From Fluviicoccus keumensis (GTDB taxonomy: Bacteria; Pseudomonadota; Gammaproteobacteria; Pseudomonadales; Moraxellaceae): 64,000 nt of DNA. The DNA lies in assembly GCF_004217445.1 (NCBI RefSeq), contig NZ_SHKX01000010.1, positions 248,001 through 312,000 on the forward strand, written 5' to 3'. Under the pieces are notes generated by a model, which was given only the letters and a program-made list of their open reading frames with translations, made no database searches and was not told the origin of the DNA. This document shows, in pieces, positions 45,645 through 55,574 of this stretch. Position 1 is the stretch's first letter; every line of letters starts with the position of its first letter. A program made the translations under genes and the position numbers.

Positions 45645-46964
45645 ATGGCACAAAGCTTTGCCGGACAGGCCCAGGGCTTCGGCCTGGCCATCCTCACCCA
45701 GATCGCCAGCAGCGACTGGCCCGATAAATTCGGCCTGCGCAAGCCGATGGAAAAATTCCTCTACAAGGGCAGCAAGACCGGCTTCCAGATCATGACCGCC
45801 GCCGCCCGCCAGTTCGGCGGCGGCAAGAGCGGCGGCGGCAAGGCCGTGCGCCTGGCCTCCACCGCCGAGCGCGGCGTCTTTGACCTGTCGCTCTCCGACG
45901 AACAGCAAATGGTGCGCGACAGCCTCTCCGCCTTCGCCCGCGAAGTAATCCGCCCCGCCGCCCATGATGCCGACGCCGCCGGCGCCGTGCCCGCCGAACT
46001 GAAGGCGCAGGCCAAGGACCTGGGCCTGGTGTTCTACGCCGTGCCCGAAGCGATGGGCGGCATGGCCGGTGAACAGACCGTCACCACGCAGATGCTGGCG
46101 CTGGAAGACCTCGGCTATGGCGATTTCTCCATTGCCGCCTCGCTGTTCAGCGCCGTCAGCGTCGCCAACGCCCTGACCCGCTGGGGCAGCGCCGACCAGC
46201 AGCAACGCTACCTGCCCGCCTTTGCCGGGGAAAACCCGCCCGAAGCCGCGCTGGCCGTGACCGAAGCCGCGCCGCTGTTCGACCCGATGAAACTGTCCAC
46301 CACCGCCCGCAGCAACGGCAACGGCTATGTGCTGAACGGTGAAAAGGCGATCGTGCTCAACGCCGCCGACGCCGAGCTGTTCCTGGTCGCCGCCGATACC
46401 GGCAGCGGCGTGGGCCTGTTCATCGTCGAGGGCGGCACGCCCGGCCTCAGCCTGCGCGCCCTGCAAGGCATGGGCCTGAAGGCCGCCACCACCCACAACC
46501 TCAAGCTGGAAAACGTGCAGGTGGCCGCCGCCAACCGCATTCCGGCCGACAGCTTCGACTACCAGGCCTTCCTGGATCTGGGCTCGCTGGCCTGGTGCTC
46601 CCTGGCCGTCGGCACGGCTCAGGCGGCGCTGGACTATGTCATCGACTACTGCAACGACCGCGTCGCCTTTGGCGAACCGATCAGCCACCGCCAGGCCGTC
46701 GCCTTCATGGTGGCCGACATCGGCATCGAAACCGAAGCCATGCGCCTGATGACCTGGCGCGCCTGCGCGCTGGCCGAACAGGGCAAGCCCTTCCACCGCG
46801 AAGCCTATCTGGCGCGCGCCCTGTGCGCCGAAAAGGCGATGAAGATCGGCACTGACAGCGTGCAATTGCTGGGCGGTCACGGCTTCACCAAGGAGCATCC
46901 GGTGGAACGCTGGTACCGCGACCTGCGTCTGCTGGGCGTCATGCACAGCGGCCTGCACATCTGA
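45645..46964 (+). CDS. Acyl-CoA dehydrogenase family protein, first of a complementary pair
   Basis: A 439-residue acyl-CoA dehydrogenase fold. It keeps the flavin-contact motif RxxFGxxIxxxQ (R339-F342-G343) and the catalytic-base segment GGHGFTKE with E417. The middle TEPGxGSD motif is degraded to TEAAPLFD, and the protein ends 22 residues after E417, without the usual (Y/F)EGTxxIQ helix. GGAG lies eight bases before the ATG at 45645. The second gene follows 15 bp later and has exactly the motifs missing here. Substrate unknown. Confidence 0.88.
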   Translation: MAQSFAGQAQGFGLAILTQIASSDWPDKFGLRKPMEKFLYKGSKTGFQIMTAAARQFGGGKSGGGKAVRLASTAERGVFDLSLSDEQQMVRDSLSAFAREVIRPAAHDADAAGAVPAELKAQAKDLGLVFYAVPEAMGGMAGEQTVTTQMLALEDLGYGDFSIAASLFSAVSVANALTRWGSADQQQRYLPAFAGENPPEAALAVTEAAPLFDPMKLSTTARSNGNGYVLNGEKAIVLNAADAELFLVAADTGSGVGLFIVEGGTPGLSLRALQGMGLKAATTHNLKLENVQVAAANRIPADSFDYQAFLDLGSLAWCSLAVGTAQAALDYVIDYCNDRVAFGEPISHRQAVAFMVADIGIETEAMRLMTWRACALAEQGKPFHREAYLARALCAEKAMKIGTDSVQLLGGHGFTKEHPVERWYRDLRLLGVMHSGLHI

Positions 46965-46979
46965 TTGGGGGAATTGACC

Positions 46980-48185
46980 ATGTATCTCGAAAGTCCGAAG
47001 AAATTCAACATGCTGGTGGAACAGGCCCATCAGGTCGCGCTGAACGTTCTGCGTCCGGTGTCGCGCAAGTATGACAAGGCCGAACACACCTATCCCAAGG
47101 AACTGGACATGCTGGCCTCGCTGCTGGACGGCATGAACGAAGGCGCGCCGGGCAGCGCCGGGGCCACCAGCGCCACCGGTGGCGGCGCAAAGGACAACAC
47201 CGGCGAAATCAAGAACGGCGCGAACCTGTCCACTGTGCTGGGCGTGATTGAAATGTGCTGGGGCGACTGCGGCCTGCTGCTGGCCATGCCGCGCCAGGGC
47301 CTGGGCAACGCCGCCATTGCCGCTGTCGCCAACGAGGAGCAACTGGAGCGCTTCAAGGGCACCTGGGCGGCGATGGCGATCACCGAGCCGGGCTGCGGCT
47401 CCGACTCCGCCGCCATCCGCACCACCGCCACCAAGGACGGGGATGACTACATCCTCAACGGCGAGAAGATCTACGTCACCTCCGGCGCGCGCGCCGACAG
47501 CGTGGTGGTGTGGGCGACGCTGGACAAGAACATCGGCCGCGCCGCCATCAAGTCCTTCGTGGTCAAGCACGGCACACCGGGCATGCAGGTGACGCGCCTA
47601 GAGAAGAAACTGGGCATCAAGGCGTCCGATACCGCCGCCATCACCTTCACCGACTGCCGCGTCCCCGCCGCCAACCTGCTGGGTTCGCCGGAAGTGGATG
47701 TGCAGAAGGGCTTTGCGGGCGTGATGCAGACCTTTGACAACACCCGTCCGCTGGTGGCCGCGATGGCGCTGGGCGTGGCGCGCGCCTCGCTGGATCGCAC
47801 CCGCGAACTGCTGAAGGATCACCTCTCCCCCAACTACAGCAAGCCGATGCTCACCGCCAGTCACGCCGAAGCAACGCTGAACCGGCTGGAAGCCGAATGG
47901 GAGGCGGCGAAGCTGCTGACGCTGAAGGCGGCGTGGATGGCGGACAACAAGATCCCCAACTCAAAGGAAGCCTCGATGGCGAAGGCGAAGGCCGGTCGTG
48001 TCGGCAACGAACTGACGCTGAAGTGCGTGGAATTGTGCGGGGCGGTGGGCTATCTGGAAGATGAACTGCTGGAGAAGTGGGCGCGCGACTCGAAGATCCT
48101 CGACATCTTCGAAGGCACGCAGCAGATCCAGTTGCTGATCATTGCCCGGCGTTTGCTGAACAAGACCTCGGCGGAGCTGAAGTAA
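46980..48185 (+). CDS. Acyl-CoA dehydrogenase family protein, second of a complementary pair
   Basis: A 401-residue acyl-CoA dehydrogenase fold. It has the intact TEPGCGSD (135-142) and FEGTQQIQ (377-384) motifs. It lacks RxxFGxxIxxxQ, and the catalytic Glu is replaced by D361 in GYLEDELLEK. The start at 46980 has GGGGGA eight bases upstream. With the preceding gene it makes up one full set of motifs, as in heterotetrameric alpha2-beta2 acyl-CoA dehydrogenases described for adjacent fadE genes in Actinobacteria. This is inference from motifs only. Confidence 0.88.
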   Translation: MYLESPKKFNMLVEQAHQVALNVLRPVSRKYDKAEHTYPKELDMLASLLDGMNEGAPGSAGATSATGGGAKDNTGEIKNGANLSTVLGVIEMCWGDCGLLLAMPRQGLGNAAIAAVANEEQLERFKGTWAAMAITEPGCGSDSAAIRTTATKDGDDYILNGEKIYVTSGARADSVVVWATLDKNIGRAAIKSFVVKHGTPGMQVTRLEKKLGIKASDTAAITFTDCRVPAANLLGSPEVDVQKGFAGVMQTFDNTRPLVAAMALGVARASLDRTRELLKDHLSPNYSKPMLTASHAEATLNRLEAEWEAAKLLTLKAAWMADNKIPNSKEASMAKAKAGRVGNELTLKCVELCGAVGYLEDELLEKWARDSKILDIFEGTQQIQLLIIARRLLNKTSAELK

Positions 48186-48190
48186 GGCTT

Positions 48191-48219
48191 ACGGGCCGGA
48201 GGCTGTCCCTCCGGCCCGT
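48191..48219. terminator. Perfect 12-bp hairpin after the acyl-CoA dehydrogenase pair
   Basis: ACGGGCCGGAGG (48191-48202) pairs perfectly with CCTCCGGCCCGT (48208-48219). It sits between the convergent dehydrogenase and DUF4124-like genes. No T-run follows, so it may block decay or act with Rho instead of as an intrinsic terminator. Confidence 0.5.
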
Positions 48220-48227
48220 CCTCGCGG

Positions 48228-48791
48228 CTAGTTTCCGGTATAGCGGCAGCTGCCCGCCCACTCCGCAATATCGCGAAAACTGGGCGTCGTGCACTCCCAC
48301 CCCAGTCCCATGTGCGGCTTCGACACATCCGCCTGCAACCGCACTTCTCCCCCTTCCACGCCAGACTGGCCGTTAAACCGCACCAGCAACACTCCCTTCG
48401 GCCGCACTTCAAGGCCAATGACCGCACGGCGAACGTACTGGTTGGCGGGCGGAAGTCCGAGCGCGGCATTGGAGGCCGGGAACCGGCCTTGACTCTGGTA
48501 ATACTCAACCAACTGCACCTTGACCGGGGCCAGCAAGGCCATTCCTTCGGCAATTGCCGCCCGTTGCGGCGGTGTGGTCGTTACCGCTGGAGCGACCGCA
48601 ACCGGTACGGGGACCGCCGGTTTGGCGGCGGAGCGACGGGCATCCACCCGCGACTTCAGCGGTCGGGCGCTGCCGGTGCAGGGACGATCCTGAAAAGCCA
48701 TTGCGCCGTTGGCCTGACGACATTGGTAAAAATCAGCCGCTGCCACGCCAGGGAGCAGACCTGACATCAGCAGCAGAACAAGCGCTTTCAC
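48228..48791 (-). CDS. Secreted DUF4124-like protein with a pilin-type globular domain
   Basis: A 187-residue exported protein. A Sec signal peptide (VKALVLLLMSGLLPGVAAA) is followed by a DUF4124-like Cys pair (FYQCRQANG then DRPC), a Pro/Val-rich linker, and a domain that resembles the type IV pilin head: VKVQLVEYYQSQGRFPASNAALG region, YVRRAVIGLEV, and WECT with a second Cys (AGSC) as in the pilin C-terminal disulfide loop. No prepilin leader or pilin helix precedes it. The GTG start at 48791 lies 5 bp after the hydrolase stop. Confidence 0.7.
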   Translation of the reverse strand: MKALVLLLMSGLLPGVAAADFYQCRQANGAMAFQDRPCTGSARPLKSRVDARRSAAKPAVPVPVAVAPAVTTTPPQRAAIAEGMALLAPVKVQLVEYYQSQGRFPASNAALGLPPANQYVRRAVIGLEVRPKGVLLVRFNGQSGVEGGEVRLQADVSKPHMGLGWECTTPSFRDIAEWAGSCRYTGN

Positions 48792-48795
48792 GCGG

Positions 48796-49644
48796 CTACC
48801 AACCCTTGGCCGCGTGGCCGTCCAGCCAGGCGCGGACATCGGCAAACACCTGTTCGCGATGACTGTCATGAAACAGGTCATGATACGCGCCGTCATAATT
48901 GATCAGCCGCTTGTCGATGGACGGGGAACGTTTCTCCAGCGCCATGCCGCTGACCGGGTCAACCAACGGGTCGGCGGAGCCGTGCAGCACCAGTAACGGC
49001 AAATCCACCAGTTCCAGCTTCTTGCTGATCTTCTGCAAGCCCACCATCATTTGCTTGGCCGCCCCGGCCGTCATCTTGCCATGCCAGATCAACGGATCTT
49101 CTTCCCAGGCGCGCACCTGCACGGGATCGCGCGACATCTGGTGGCCGAAGGTAATGCGCGCCACCGGCAACCACGGCAGCAGACCGCCCACCACCCAGGC
49201 GAACAGCCGCTTCAACGGCGGCACCGCTTTACCTTCCGCCAGCGCGCAGGCCGCGAAAATCGCGCCGTCGACATCATGCCGCGTCGTCAGGTAATCCACC
49301 GCTACCATGCCGCCGATGGCATAGGCGCACAGGAACAAGGGGACGCTGCGCAGTTCGTTATGCACAACCCCGACAAAGATGGTCAGATCAGCCACCATGT
49401 CGTCAAAGTCGTGGATCCGGGCGCGATCGCCCTCGGATTCGCCGTGCCCTTCAAAATCAAAGGCGTAGACGGCATAGCCGTGAAGGGTCAGCTGCTCGGC
49501 CAGCTCGGTAAATCGGCCGGAATGATCGCCCCAGCTGTGGACGCAGACCACGACCGAGCGCGGGTAGCCCTTGTCTGGCCACCACTTTCGGGCATTGAGA
49601 CGAACACCGCGACTGCGGAATTCAAAGGTTTTGTAGCGCGCCAT
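48796..49644 (-). CDS. Alpha/beta hydrolase, monoacylglycerol-lipase-like, nucleophile missing
   Basis: A 282-residue protein of the Hydrolase_4 group. The fold signatures are clear (VHSWGDHSGRF, AFDFEGHGESEG, VLHGSADPLVDP, YHDLFHD). The nucleophile elbow, usually GHSMGG, reads AYAIGG, with A109 (codon GCC) where the catalytic Ser should be; the Asp and His remain. The expected activity on monoacylglycerols may therefore be lost or altered. It lies 59 bp after the AraC regulator and touches the pilin-like gene. Confidence 0.85.
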   Translation of the reverse strand: MARYKTFEFRSRGVRLNARKWWPDKGYPRSVVVCVHSWGDHSGRFTELAEQLTLHGYAVYAFDFEGHGESEGDRARIHDFDDMVADLTIFVGVVHNELRSVPLFLCAYAIGGMVAVDYLTTRHDVDGAIFAACALAEGKAVPPLKRLFAWVVGGLLPWLPVARITFGHQMSRDPVQVRAWEEDPLIWHGKMTAGAAKQMMVGLQKISKKLELVDLPLLVLHGSADPLVDPVSGMALEKRSPSIDKRLINYDGAYHDLFHDSHREQVFADVRAWLDGHAAKGW

Positions 49645-49703
49645 GTTCCATCCTTATTCGGGGTAAGTCTCTTCCTGAGCGGCCTCCGGGGAGTCTGTCG
49701 GAC

Positions 49704-50699
49704 TCAGGCCTGTTTTTTCTTGCGATATTCAATGGGCGTCAGGCCGGTCCAGCGCTTGAACGCCCGGTAAAAGGTGCTGGGCTCGGAGAAACCGGTCAGA
49801 TAAACGATCTGCTCGATGCTTTCTCCGGTATGCGCCAGCAGCCGTTTGGCCAACCGGCAGCGATAATCGGCCAGCACCTGATTGAAACTGGTGCCCGCAT
49901 CGGTCAACTGTGTGCGCAGCCGCCGCGGCGGAATGCCAAGGCGCGTCGCCACTGTTTCCAGGCTGGTGGTGCCGCTTTCCAGCGTCTCGCCCACCGCGCG
50001 GCGGACTTCGGCTACCAGATCAAAGCGCGCCAGTTCCTGCAGTTTTTCATGCGCCAGCTGCTCGTGGAAACGCAGCAGTTCGGGCTCGGCCTGCCAGATC
50101 GGGTAGCTAAGCACCTCCGGCTTGAAGTGCAGCCGGATCTCGCTGGCGCCGAGGATGACGGGACAACCATAAACCCGTTCGTATTCTTCCGGAGTCGCAC
50201 CGGTTTCATGGGTGAACTCGATCATCACCGGCTGGAACTGCCCTTCCGAGACAAAGCGGAAGAAACGCAACACGCCGACCATGAGGCATTCTACGGTATG
50301 ACGCAGGGCGAATCCGGCGACCAGGTTCACGAAATAGCATTCGTCGTCGTTATGAACCAGCCTGGCTTGCAGCAGATCGCTGATCAAACGCTGGTAAGCC
50401 ATGACGCGGCGCAGGCCGCCGCCGAAACTGGAGCTGCTGAGGAACAGGTATTCCAGCACCTGACCGCGATACAGGGGCAAATGCTCGCCGAGGTGCAGGC
50501 CGATATCCGGGTCCTCGGACACCGACGCCACGGCCTGCCAGAAGGCATTCTGCGCCGCCGACGGGGTGCGCGCCCGCGCCTCCACCTGGTTCAGGCCGAT
50601 ACCGGCCTTCATCAATACGGTTTCCGCCGGCAAACCGGCATTGCGCATGGCTTGGTAGACAAAACGGAGAAGTATGGCGCCATCGGTGCGTTCGGACAT
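49704..50699 (-). CDS. AraC-family transcriptional regulator (OruR/arabinose-binding-like)
   Basis: A 331-residue regulator. The N-terminal ligand-binding domain is of the ArgR/OruR 'arabinose_bd' type (GLHLGEHLPLYRGQVLEYLFLSSSSFGGGL region). The C-terminal AraC DNA-binding domain (about 235-330) has two helix-turn-helix parts, ending SIEQIVYLTGFSEPSTFYRAFKRWTGLTPIEYR. AGGAA lies seven bases before the ATG. It probably controls the hydrolase gene after it. Relatives often respond to fatty acid or amino acid derived ligands. Confidence 0.88.
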   Translation of the reverse strand: MSERTDGAILLRFVYQAMRNAGLPAETVLMKAGIGLNQVEARARTPSAAQNAFWQAVASVSEDPDIGLHLGEHLPLYRGQVLEYLFLSSSSFGGGLRRVMAYQRLISDLLQARLVHNDDECYFVNLVAGFALRHTVECLMVGVLRFFRFVSEGQFQPVMIEFTHETGATPEEYERVYGCPVILGASEIRLHFKPEVLSYPIWQAEPELLRFHEQLAHEKLQELARFDLVAEVRRAVGETLESGTTSLETVATRLGIPPRRLRTQLTDAGTSFNQVLADYRCRLAKRLLAHTGESIEQIVYLTGFSEPSTFYRAFKRWTGLTPIEYRKKKQA

Positions 50700-50801
50700 G
50701 ATGGTTTCCTGCCGGCCCGGATTCGAAGAGCCGATTGTTAGTTTTTTTGGGTTGCAAGTAAAGCAATATCAACAGGATAGCAGCGCGTCGCGATTATGCC
50801 G

Positions 50802-51113
50802 CTAAATCGCTTCCAGCCGGATCACATCGTAGGCCGGCTCCTCGTAAGGATGCGCCTTGCGCAGCGCGGCCACGGCCGGTTGCAGGCGCTCATCTGCGCA
50901 GACCATTTCCACCCGGTATTCCGCCACGGATTCCACCTCGCCCACCTTGCCGATGAAGGGGTCGGCCCCCGCCAGCGGCCGGAACTGCCCGACCCCCAGC
51001 ACCTGCCAGCTGCAACTGTCATAGTCGCCGATGCGGCCCGCCCCGGCGGCGAACAGCGCCTGCTTGACCGGCTCGACGTGGGTGACGGGCACATAAAAGG
51101 TGATCTTGTACAT
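50802..51113 (-). CDS. YqfO/NIF3-like single-domain protein
   Basis: A 103-residue protein beginning MYKITFYVPVTHVEPVKQALFAAGAG and ending with RKAHPYEEPAYDVIRLE, the signature of the inserted YqfO domain of NIF3 proteins, here on its own. The start at 51113 has GGGA a few bases upstream; an ATG 28 codons earlier is not conserved in character. The role of stand-alone YqfO proteins is unknown. It is 102 bp upstream of the AraC gene on the same strand. Confidence 0.8.
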   Translation of the reverse strand: MYKITFYVPVTHVEPVKQALFAAGAGRIGDYDSCSWQVLGVGQFRPLAGADPFIGKVGEVESVAEYRVEMVCADERLQPAVAALRKAHPYEEPAYDVIRLEAI

Positions 51114-51211
51114 GGTAATCCCGGTTACGGTTTCCCTGTAATGTAGCGGCATGCTTCCGGTGGGGCAATCGTGACGATTGTCAGGGCGGAAAGGCAAATG
51201 AAACGGTCAAG

Positions 51212-51236
51212 AAAAAAGGCGCCGAAGCGCCCTTTT
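51212..51236 (-). terminator. Rho-independent terminator of purL (possibly bidirectional)
   Basis: GGCGC-CGAA-GCGCC (51218-51231). On the minus strand six Ts follow (51217-51212); on the plus strand CTTTT follows. It lies 15 bp after the purL stop. Confidence 0.85.
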
Positions 51237-51251
51237 CCCCTGTTGCCGGTT

Positions 51252-54200
51252 TTACCCCGCGAACACCCGCGCATTCCTGAACATGCGCATCCACGCGGCA
51301 TCCTCGGTCCAGTCCTCCGGCTTCCACGACTGCTGCACGGCGCGGAACACCCGTTCCGGGTGCGGCATCATGATGGTGGCGCGGCCGTCGCGGCTGGTGA
51401 CGCCGGTCATGGCGTGCGGCGAACCGTTCGGGTTCAGCGGGTAGGTCTGGGTGGCGCAACCGCTGCTGTCCGCCCAGCGCATCGCCACCAGGCCGCTGTC
51501 GCTCAGCGCCTGCGCATCCTCGGTCAGCACGCGGCCTTCACCGTGGGCCACGGCAATCGGCATCACCGAATCCGTCATGCCCGCCAGGAAAATCGACGGC
51601 GAGGCCTCAATGCGCACCAGCGCCGTCCGCGCCTCGAACACTTCGCTGTTGTTGCGCACGAAGCGCGGCCAGAGTTCCGCGCCGGGAATCAGGTCCTTCA
51701 ACTGCGACATCATCTGGCAACCGTTGCAGACGCCCAGGCTGAAGGTTTCCGGGCGGGCGAAGAAGGCGGCGAACTCATCGCGCACACGGTTATGGAACAG
51801 CACCGACTTCGCCCAGCCGCCGCCCGCGCCCAGCACGTCGCCGTAGGAGAAGCCGCCGCAGGCGACCAGTCCGATGAAATCCTTCAGGCTGACGCGGCCG
51901 GACAACAGGTCGCTCATGTGCACATCGACACTGGTGAAACCGGCCTTGTCAAAGGCGGCTGCCATCTCGACATGGCCGTTGACGCCCTGCTCGCGCAGGA
52001 TGGCGACACGCGGACGCACGCCCTTGGCGATGAACGGTGCGGCCACATTCTCATCGACGTTGTAGCTGAGACGGGCGATCAGACCCTGGTGCGAACCGTC
52101 GGCGATCAGCGCGAATTCCTCGGCGGCGCAGTCGGCATTGTCGCGCAGCGACTGGATGCGGAAACTGGTCTCCGCCCACCATTGCTGCCACTGCACGCGG
52201 TTGCCGTGCAGCAGGCGCAGGCCTTCATAGCTGAAGTTCAGTTCGGCGCTGAGGTTGAGACGACCGATCTCATGCACGGCGGCGGCCAGCGAGGTGGCGG
52301 CAAAGGCCTCCTTCACCGCGGCGACATCGGCGTTACGCACCTGGATCACCGCGCCCAGCTCTTCGTTGAAAAGCGCACCGGGCACATCGGCGGCCGTCTT
52401 GGCCAAGGGAGTCAGGTCGATATCCAGGCCCTGACGGCTGGCGAAGCTCATTTCCGCCAGCGTCGCCAGCAGGCCGCCGTCGCTGCGGTCGTGGTAAGCC
52501 AGCAGCTTGCCGTCGGCGTTGAGGAACTGGATGACGGCGAAGAAATCCTTCAACAGTTCCGCGCTGTCCAGATCCGGGGCGACATTGCCGATCTGGCCGA
52601 AGACCTGCGCCAGCGCCGAGCCACCCAGACGGTTGCGGCCCTGACCGAGGTCGATCAGCAGCAGTGCGGTCTCGGCATCGGCCTTCAGTTCCGGGGTCAG
52701 CGTGCGGCGGATATCCAGCACCGGCGCGAAGGAGGACACGATCAGCGACAGCGGCGAGGTCACGGCCTTGTCGGTGTCGCCGTCCTTCCAGACGGTGCGC
52801 ATCGACAGCGAGTCCTTGCCGACGGGAATGGCGATATCCAGCGCCGGGCACAGCTCCATGCCCACCGCCTTGACGGCGTTGAACAGGTTCTGGTCTTCAA
52901 TGCCATAACCGGCGGCGGCCATCCAGTTCGCGGACAGCTTGATGTCGCCCAGTTTGGCGATGCGGGAAGCGGCGATGTTGGTGATCGCCTCGCCCACCGC
53001 CATGCGCGCGGAAGCGGCAGCGTCAATCAGCGCCACCGGCGTGCGCTCGCCCATCGCCATCGCTTCGCCGGTCACGCTGTGGAATCCGCTGGCGGTGACG
53101 GCACAGTCGGCCACCGGCACCTGCCACGGACCGACCATCTGCTCGCGCGCCACCAGACCGGTCACGGAACGGTCGCCGATGGTGATCAGGAAGGACTTGG
53201 AAGCCACGGTCGGCAGCTTCAGCACACGCTCGGCGGCATCGGCCAGCTCAATGGCGGAAGTATCGAAACCGTCTTGCGGCACTTCGCGGCTGTCAAAAGC
53301 GCGCGACATGCGCGGCGTCTTGCCCAGCAGCACCTGCATCGGCATGTCCACCGGGCTGTTGCCGAAGTGGCTGTCCTTCACTTCCAGATGACGCACTTCG
53401 GTGGCTTCGCCCAGCACCGCGAACAGGCAGCGCTCGCGCTCGCAGATGGCCTCGAATTCCGCCAGCCGCTTCGGATGCACGGCGAGGACATAACGCTCCT
53501 GCGCCTCGTTGCACCAGATTTCGCGCGGGCTCATGCCCGGCTCCAGGTTCGGGATGTTGCGCAGCTCCAGCGTCGCGCCCAAGTCGTGCTCGTGCACCAG
53601 CTCCGGCATCGCGTTCGACAGGCCGCCCGCACCGACATCATGGACGGAGACGATCGGATTGTGGTCGCCCATCGCCCAGCACACATCCAGCACTTCCTGC
53701 ACGCGGCGCTCCATTTCCGGGTTGTCGCGCTGCACCGAGGCAAAATCGAGGTTCTCGGCGCTGGCGCCGCTGGCCATCGACGAGGCCGCGCCGCCGCCCA
53801 GACCGATCAGCAGCGCCGGGCCGCCCAGCACGATCAGCTTGTCGCCGGGACGGATGCTGTTCTTCTGCACATGACCGTCGCGGATGTTGCCCAAGCCGCC
53901 CGCGATCATGATCGGCTTGTGGTAGCCGCGCACTTCCCGGCCGTTGACGCCGTTCACTTCCAGCTCGAAGGTGCGGAAATAGCCGGTCAGGTTGGGACGG
54001 CCGAATTCATTGTTGAAGGCTGCGCCGCCCAGCGGGCCGTCGATCATGATTTCCAGCGGCGTGACGATGCGGTTGGGCTTGCCGTACGGCGCTTCCCACG
54101 GCTGCACGAAGTCCGGGATGTTCAGGTTGGAAACGGTAAAGCCGGTCATGCCCGCCTTCGGCTTGCCGCCGCGACCGGTCGCGCCTTCATCGCGGATTTC

Positions 54201-55154
54201 CCCGCCCGCGCCGGTGGCCGCACCCGCGAAGGGCGAAATGGCGGTCGGGTGGTTGTGGGTTTCCACCTTCATCAGGATGTGCACCGGCTCGTTCGAGTAA
54301 CCGTAGGTGTGCGTTTGCGGATCCGGGAAGAAACGGTCGGCCACCGCGCCGGTAATGACCGAAGCGTTGTCCTTATAAGCGGACAGGATGTTGTCCGGCG
54401 AGCAGCTGAAGGTGTTCTTGATCATGCCGAACAGCGACTTTTCCGCCGGCTGCCCGTCCACCGTCCATTCGGCGTTGAAGATCTTGTGGCGGCAATGCTC
54501 GGAGTTGGCCTGCGCGAACATCATCAGTTCCACATCATGCGGGTTGCGGCCCAGCTGGCGGAAGCTGTCGACCAGGTAGTCGATCTCGTCCGGCGACAGC
54601 GCAAAACCGAACTCGCGGTTGGCGGCTTCCAGCGCCTCGCGGCCGCCGCCGAGGATGTCAATCGACTGCAGGGGTTGCGGCGTGTGGGTATCGAACAGCA
54701 CTTCCGCTTCTTCCACACTTTCAAACACGCTCTGCGTCATGCGGTCATGCAACTTGGCGGCGATCAGGGCGCGCTCATCGGCGGTCAGTTCGGCGGACAC
54801 CTGCAGCCAGTAGGCGGTCACGCGCTCCAGCCGGTCAACCTTGAACAGGTCGCAATTGCGGGCGATGTCGGTCGCCTTCGACGACCACGGCGAAATGGTG
54901 CCGACACGGGGGGCCACCACGAATACGGCATCATATTCGGCATCGCTGAAGCCTTCGGCCAGAAAATCCTCGCCGTAATGCAGCAGTTCCTGCAAGCGCG
55001 CGGTTTCCGCCTCGGTCAGTTCGGCATTCAGCTGCGCCAGATGGGCAAACCGGGCGGTCAGCCCCTGCACGGAAGGCGCCAGCGCCTTCAGTTCTGCCAA
55101 CAACCGACGGGTCTTGAAGGCCGATAACGCTTTGGAACCGCTGAATACCTGCAT
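51252..55154 (-). CDS. purL: Phosphoribosylformylglycinamidine synthase PurL
   Basis: A 1300-residue single-chain FGAM synthase, the fourth step of purine synthesis. It contains the N-terminal PurS-like domain, two AIR-synthase halves (including GGRKA-type [19 protein letters not shown] and [14 protein letters not shown]), and a C-terminal class I glutaminase with nucleophile C1143 in GVCNGCQ plus the late HGEGR. The start at 55154 ([11 protein letters not shown]) matches the family; upstream frame adds 45 odd residues. It is monocistronic and ends in a hairpin terminator. Confidence 0.97.
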   Translation of the reverse strand: MQVFSGSKALSAFKTRRLLAELKALAPSVQGLTARFAHLAQLNAELTEAETARLQELLHYGEDFLAEGFSDAEYDAVFVVAPRVGTISPWSSKATDIARNCDLFKVDRLERVTAYWLQVSAELTADERALIAAKLHDRMTQSVFESVEEAEVLFDTHTPQPLQSIDILGGGREALEAANREFGFALSPDEIDYLVDSFRQLGRNPHDVELMMFAQANSEHCRHKIFNAEWTVDGQPAEKSLFGMIKNTFSCSPDNILSAYKDNASVITGAVADRFFPDPQTHTYGYSNEPVHILMKVETHNHPTAISPFAGAATGAGGEIRDEGATGRGGKPKAGMTGFTVSNLNIPDFVQPWEAPYGKPNRIVTPLEIMIDGPLGGAAFNNEFGRPNLTGYFRTFELEVNGVNGREVRGYHKPIMIAGGLGNIRDGHVQKNSIRPGDKLIVLGGPALLIGLGGGAASSMASGASAENLDFASVQRDNPEMERRVQEVLDVCWAMGDHNPIVSVHDVGAGGLSNAMPELVHEHDLGATLELRNIPNLEPGMSPREIWCNEAQERYVLAVHPKRLAEFEAICERERCLFAVLGEATEVRHLEVKDSHFGNSPVDMPMQVLLGKTPRMSRAFDSREVPQDGFDTSAIELADAAERVLKLPTVASKSFLITIGDRSVTGLVAREQMVGPWQVPVADCAVTASGFHSVTGEAMAMGERTPVALIDAAASARMAVGEAITNIAASRIAKLGDIKLSANWMAAAGYGIEDQNLFNAVKAVGMELCPALDIAIPVGKDSLSMRTVWKDGDTDKAVTSPLSLIVSSFAPVLDIRRTLTPELKADAETALLLIDLGQGRNRLGGSALAQVFGQIGNVAPDLDSAELLKDFFAVIQFLNADGKLLAYHDRSDGGLLATLAEMSFASRQGLDIDLTPLAKTAADVPGALFNEELGAVIQVRNADVAAVKEAFAATSLAAAVHEIGRLNLSAELNFSYEGLRLLHGNRVQWQQWWAETSFRIQSLRDNADCAAEEFALIADGSHQGLIARLSYNVDENVAAPFIAKGVRPRVAILREQGVNGHVEMAAAFDKAGFTSVDVHMSDLLSGRVSLKDFIGLVACGGFSYGDVLGAGGGWAKSVLFHNRVRDEFAAFFARPETFSLGVCNGCQMMSQLKDLIPGAELWPRFVRNNSEVFEARTALVRIEASPSIFLAGMTDSVMPIAVAHGEGRVLTEDAQALSDSGLVAMRWADSSGCATQTYPLNPNGSPHAMTGVTSRDGRATIMMPHPERVFRAVQQSWKPEDWTEDAAWMRMFRNARVFAG

Positions 55155-55574
55155 GATGCACTCGCTGGGGACACTGAAAAAACAGGGGCATAATGATACC
55201 TGATTTTCAGGCCGTCTTGGCGGGAATCCCGACCGGAACCCAAGGACAACCGGTAGAAAGCCACGCTCCGGCAGCGACTCACACCGCAAACCTCACGCCA
55301 GCAATCCGCACAATTTTCGAACAAAATCTGTCGGACATTCACAAAAACAAGGCTGCATTTCTCAAGCCTGAGCGCCGGATTGACGCCAGAATTGTCCGAC
55401 AAGCCGACGCCCATTGGTCGGTTTTTGTGGACAGTGCGAGAGCTTTGCGGGTAAATTCGGCCCCGAATGCATATTTTTTACACAAAGCAGGAGGAAACAC
55501 TCTCTAAAGACAACGCTAAAACGGCTGCAGCCATCCGGCGGCAGTTGATAAACGAAACTCTGCGAGGTGTTGTA
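55155..55574. other. Intergenic region between purL and mltF
   Basis: 420 bp without a clear gene. On the purL side a dyad CCTGA-TTT-TCAGG (55199-55211, with one extra T) lies next to a minus-strand TATCAT (55197-55192) that may be the purL -10; a CCGCAAACCTCAC segment near 55287 weakly resembles half of a PurR box. On the mltF side AGGAGG at 55489-55494 has no start codon at useful distance. Nothing else is evident. Confidence 0.35.

Noticed and set aside
51171..55127. A 1318-codon open frame antisense to purL
   Set aside because: It lies wholly opposite a gene with every purL motif, has no ribosome site, and its His/Gln/Arg-rich product is what GC-rich codons give in the opposite frame.
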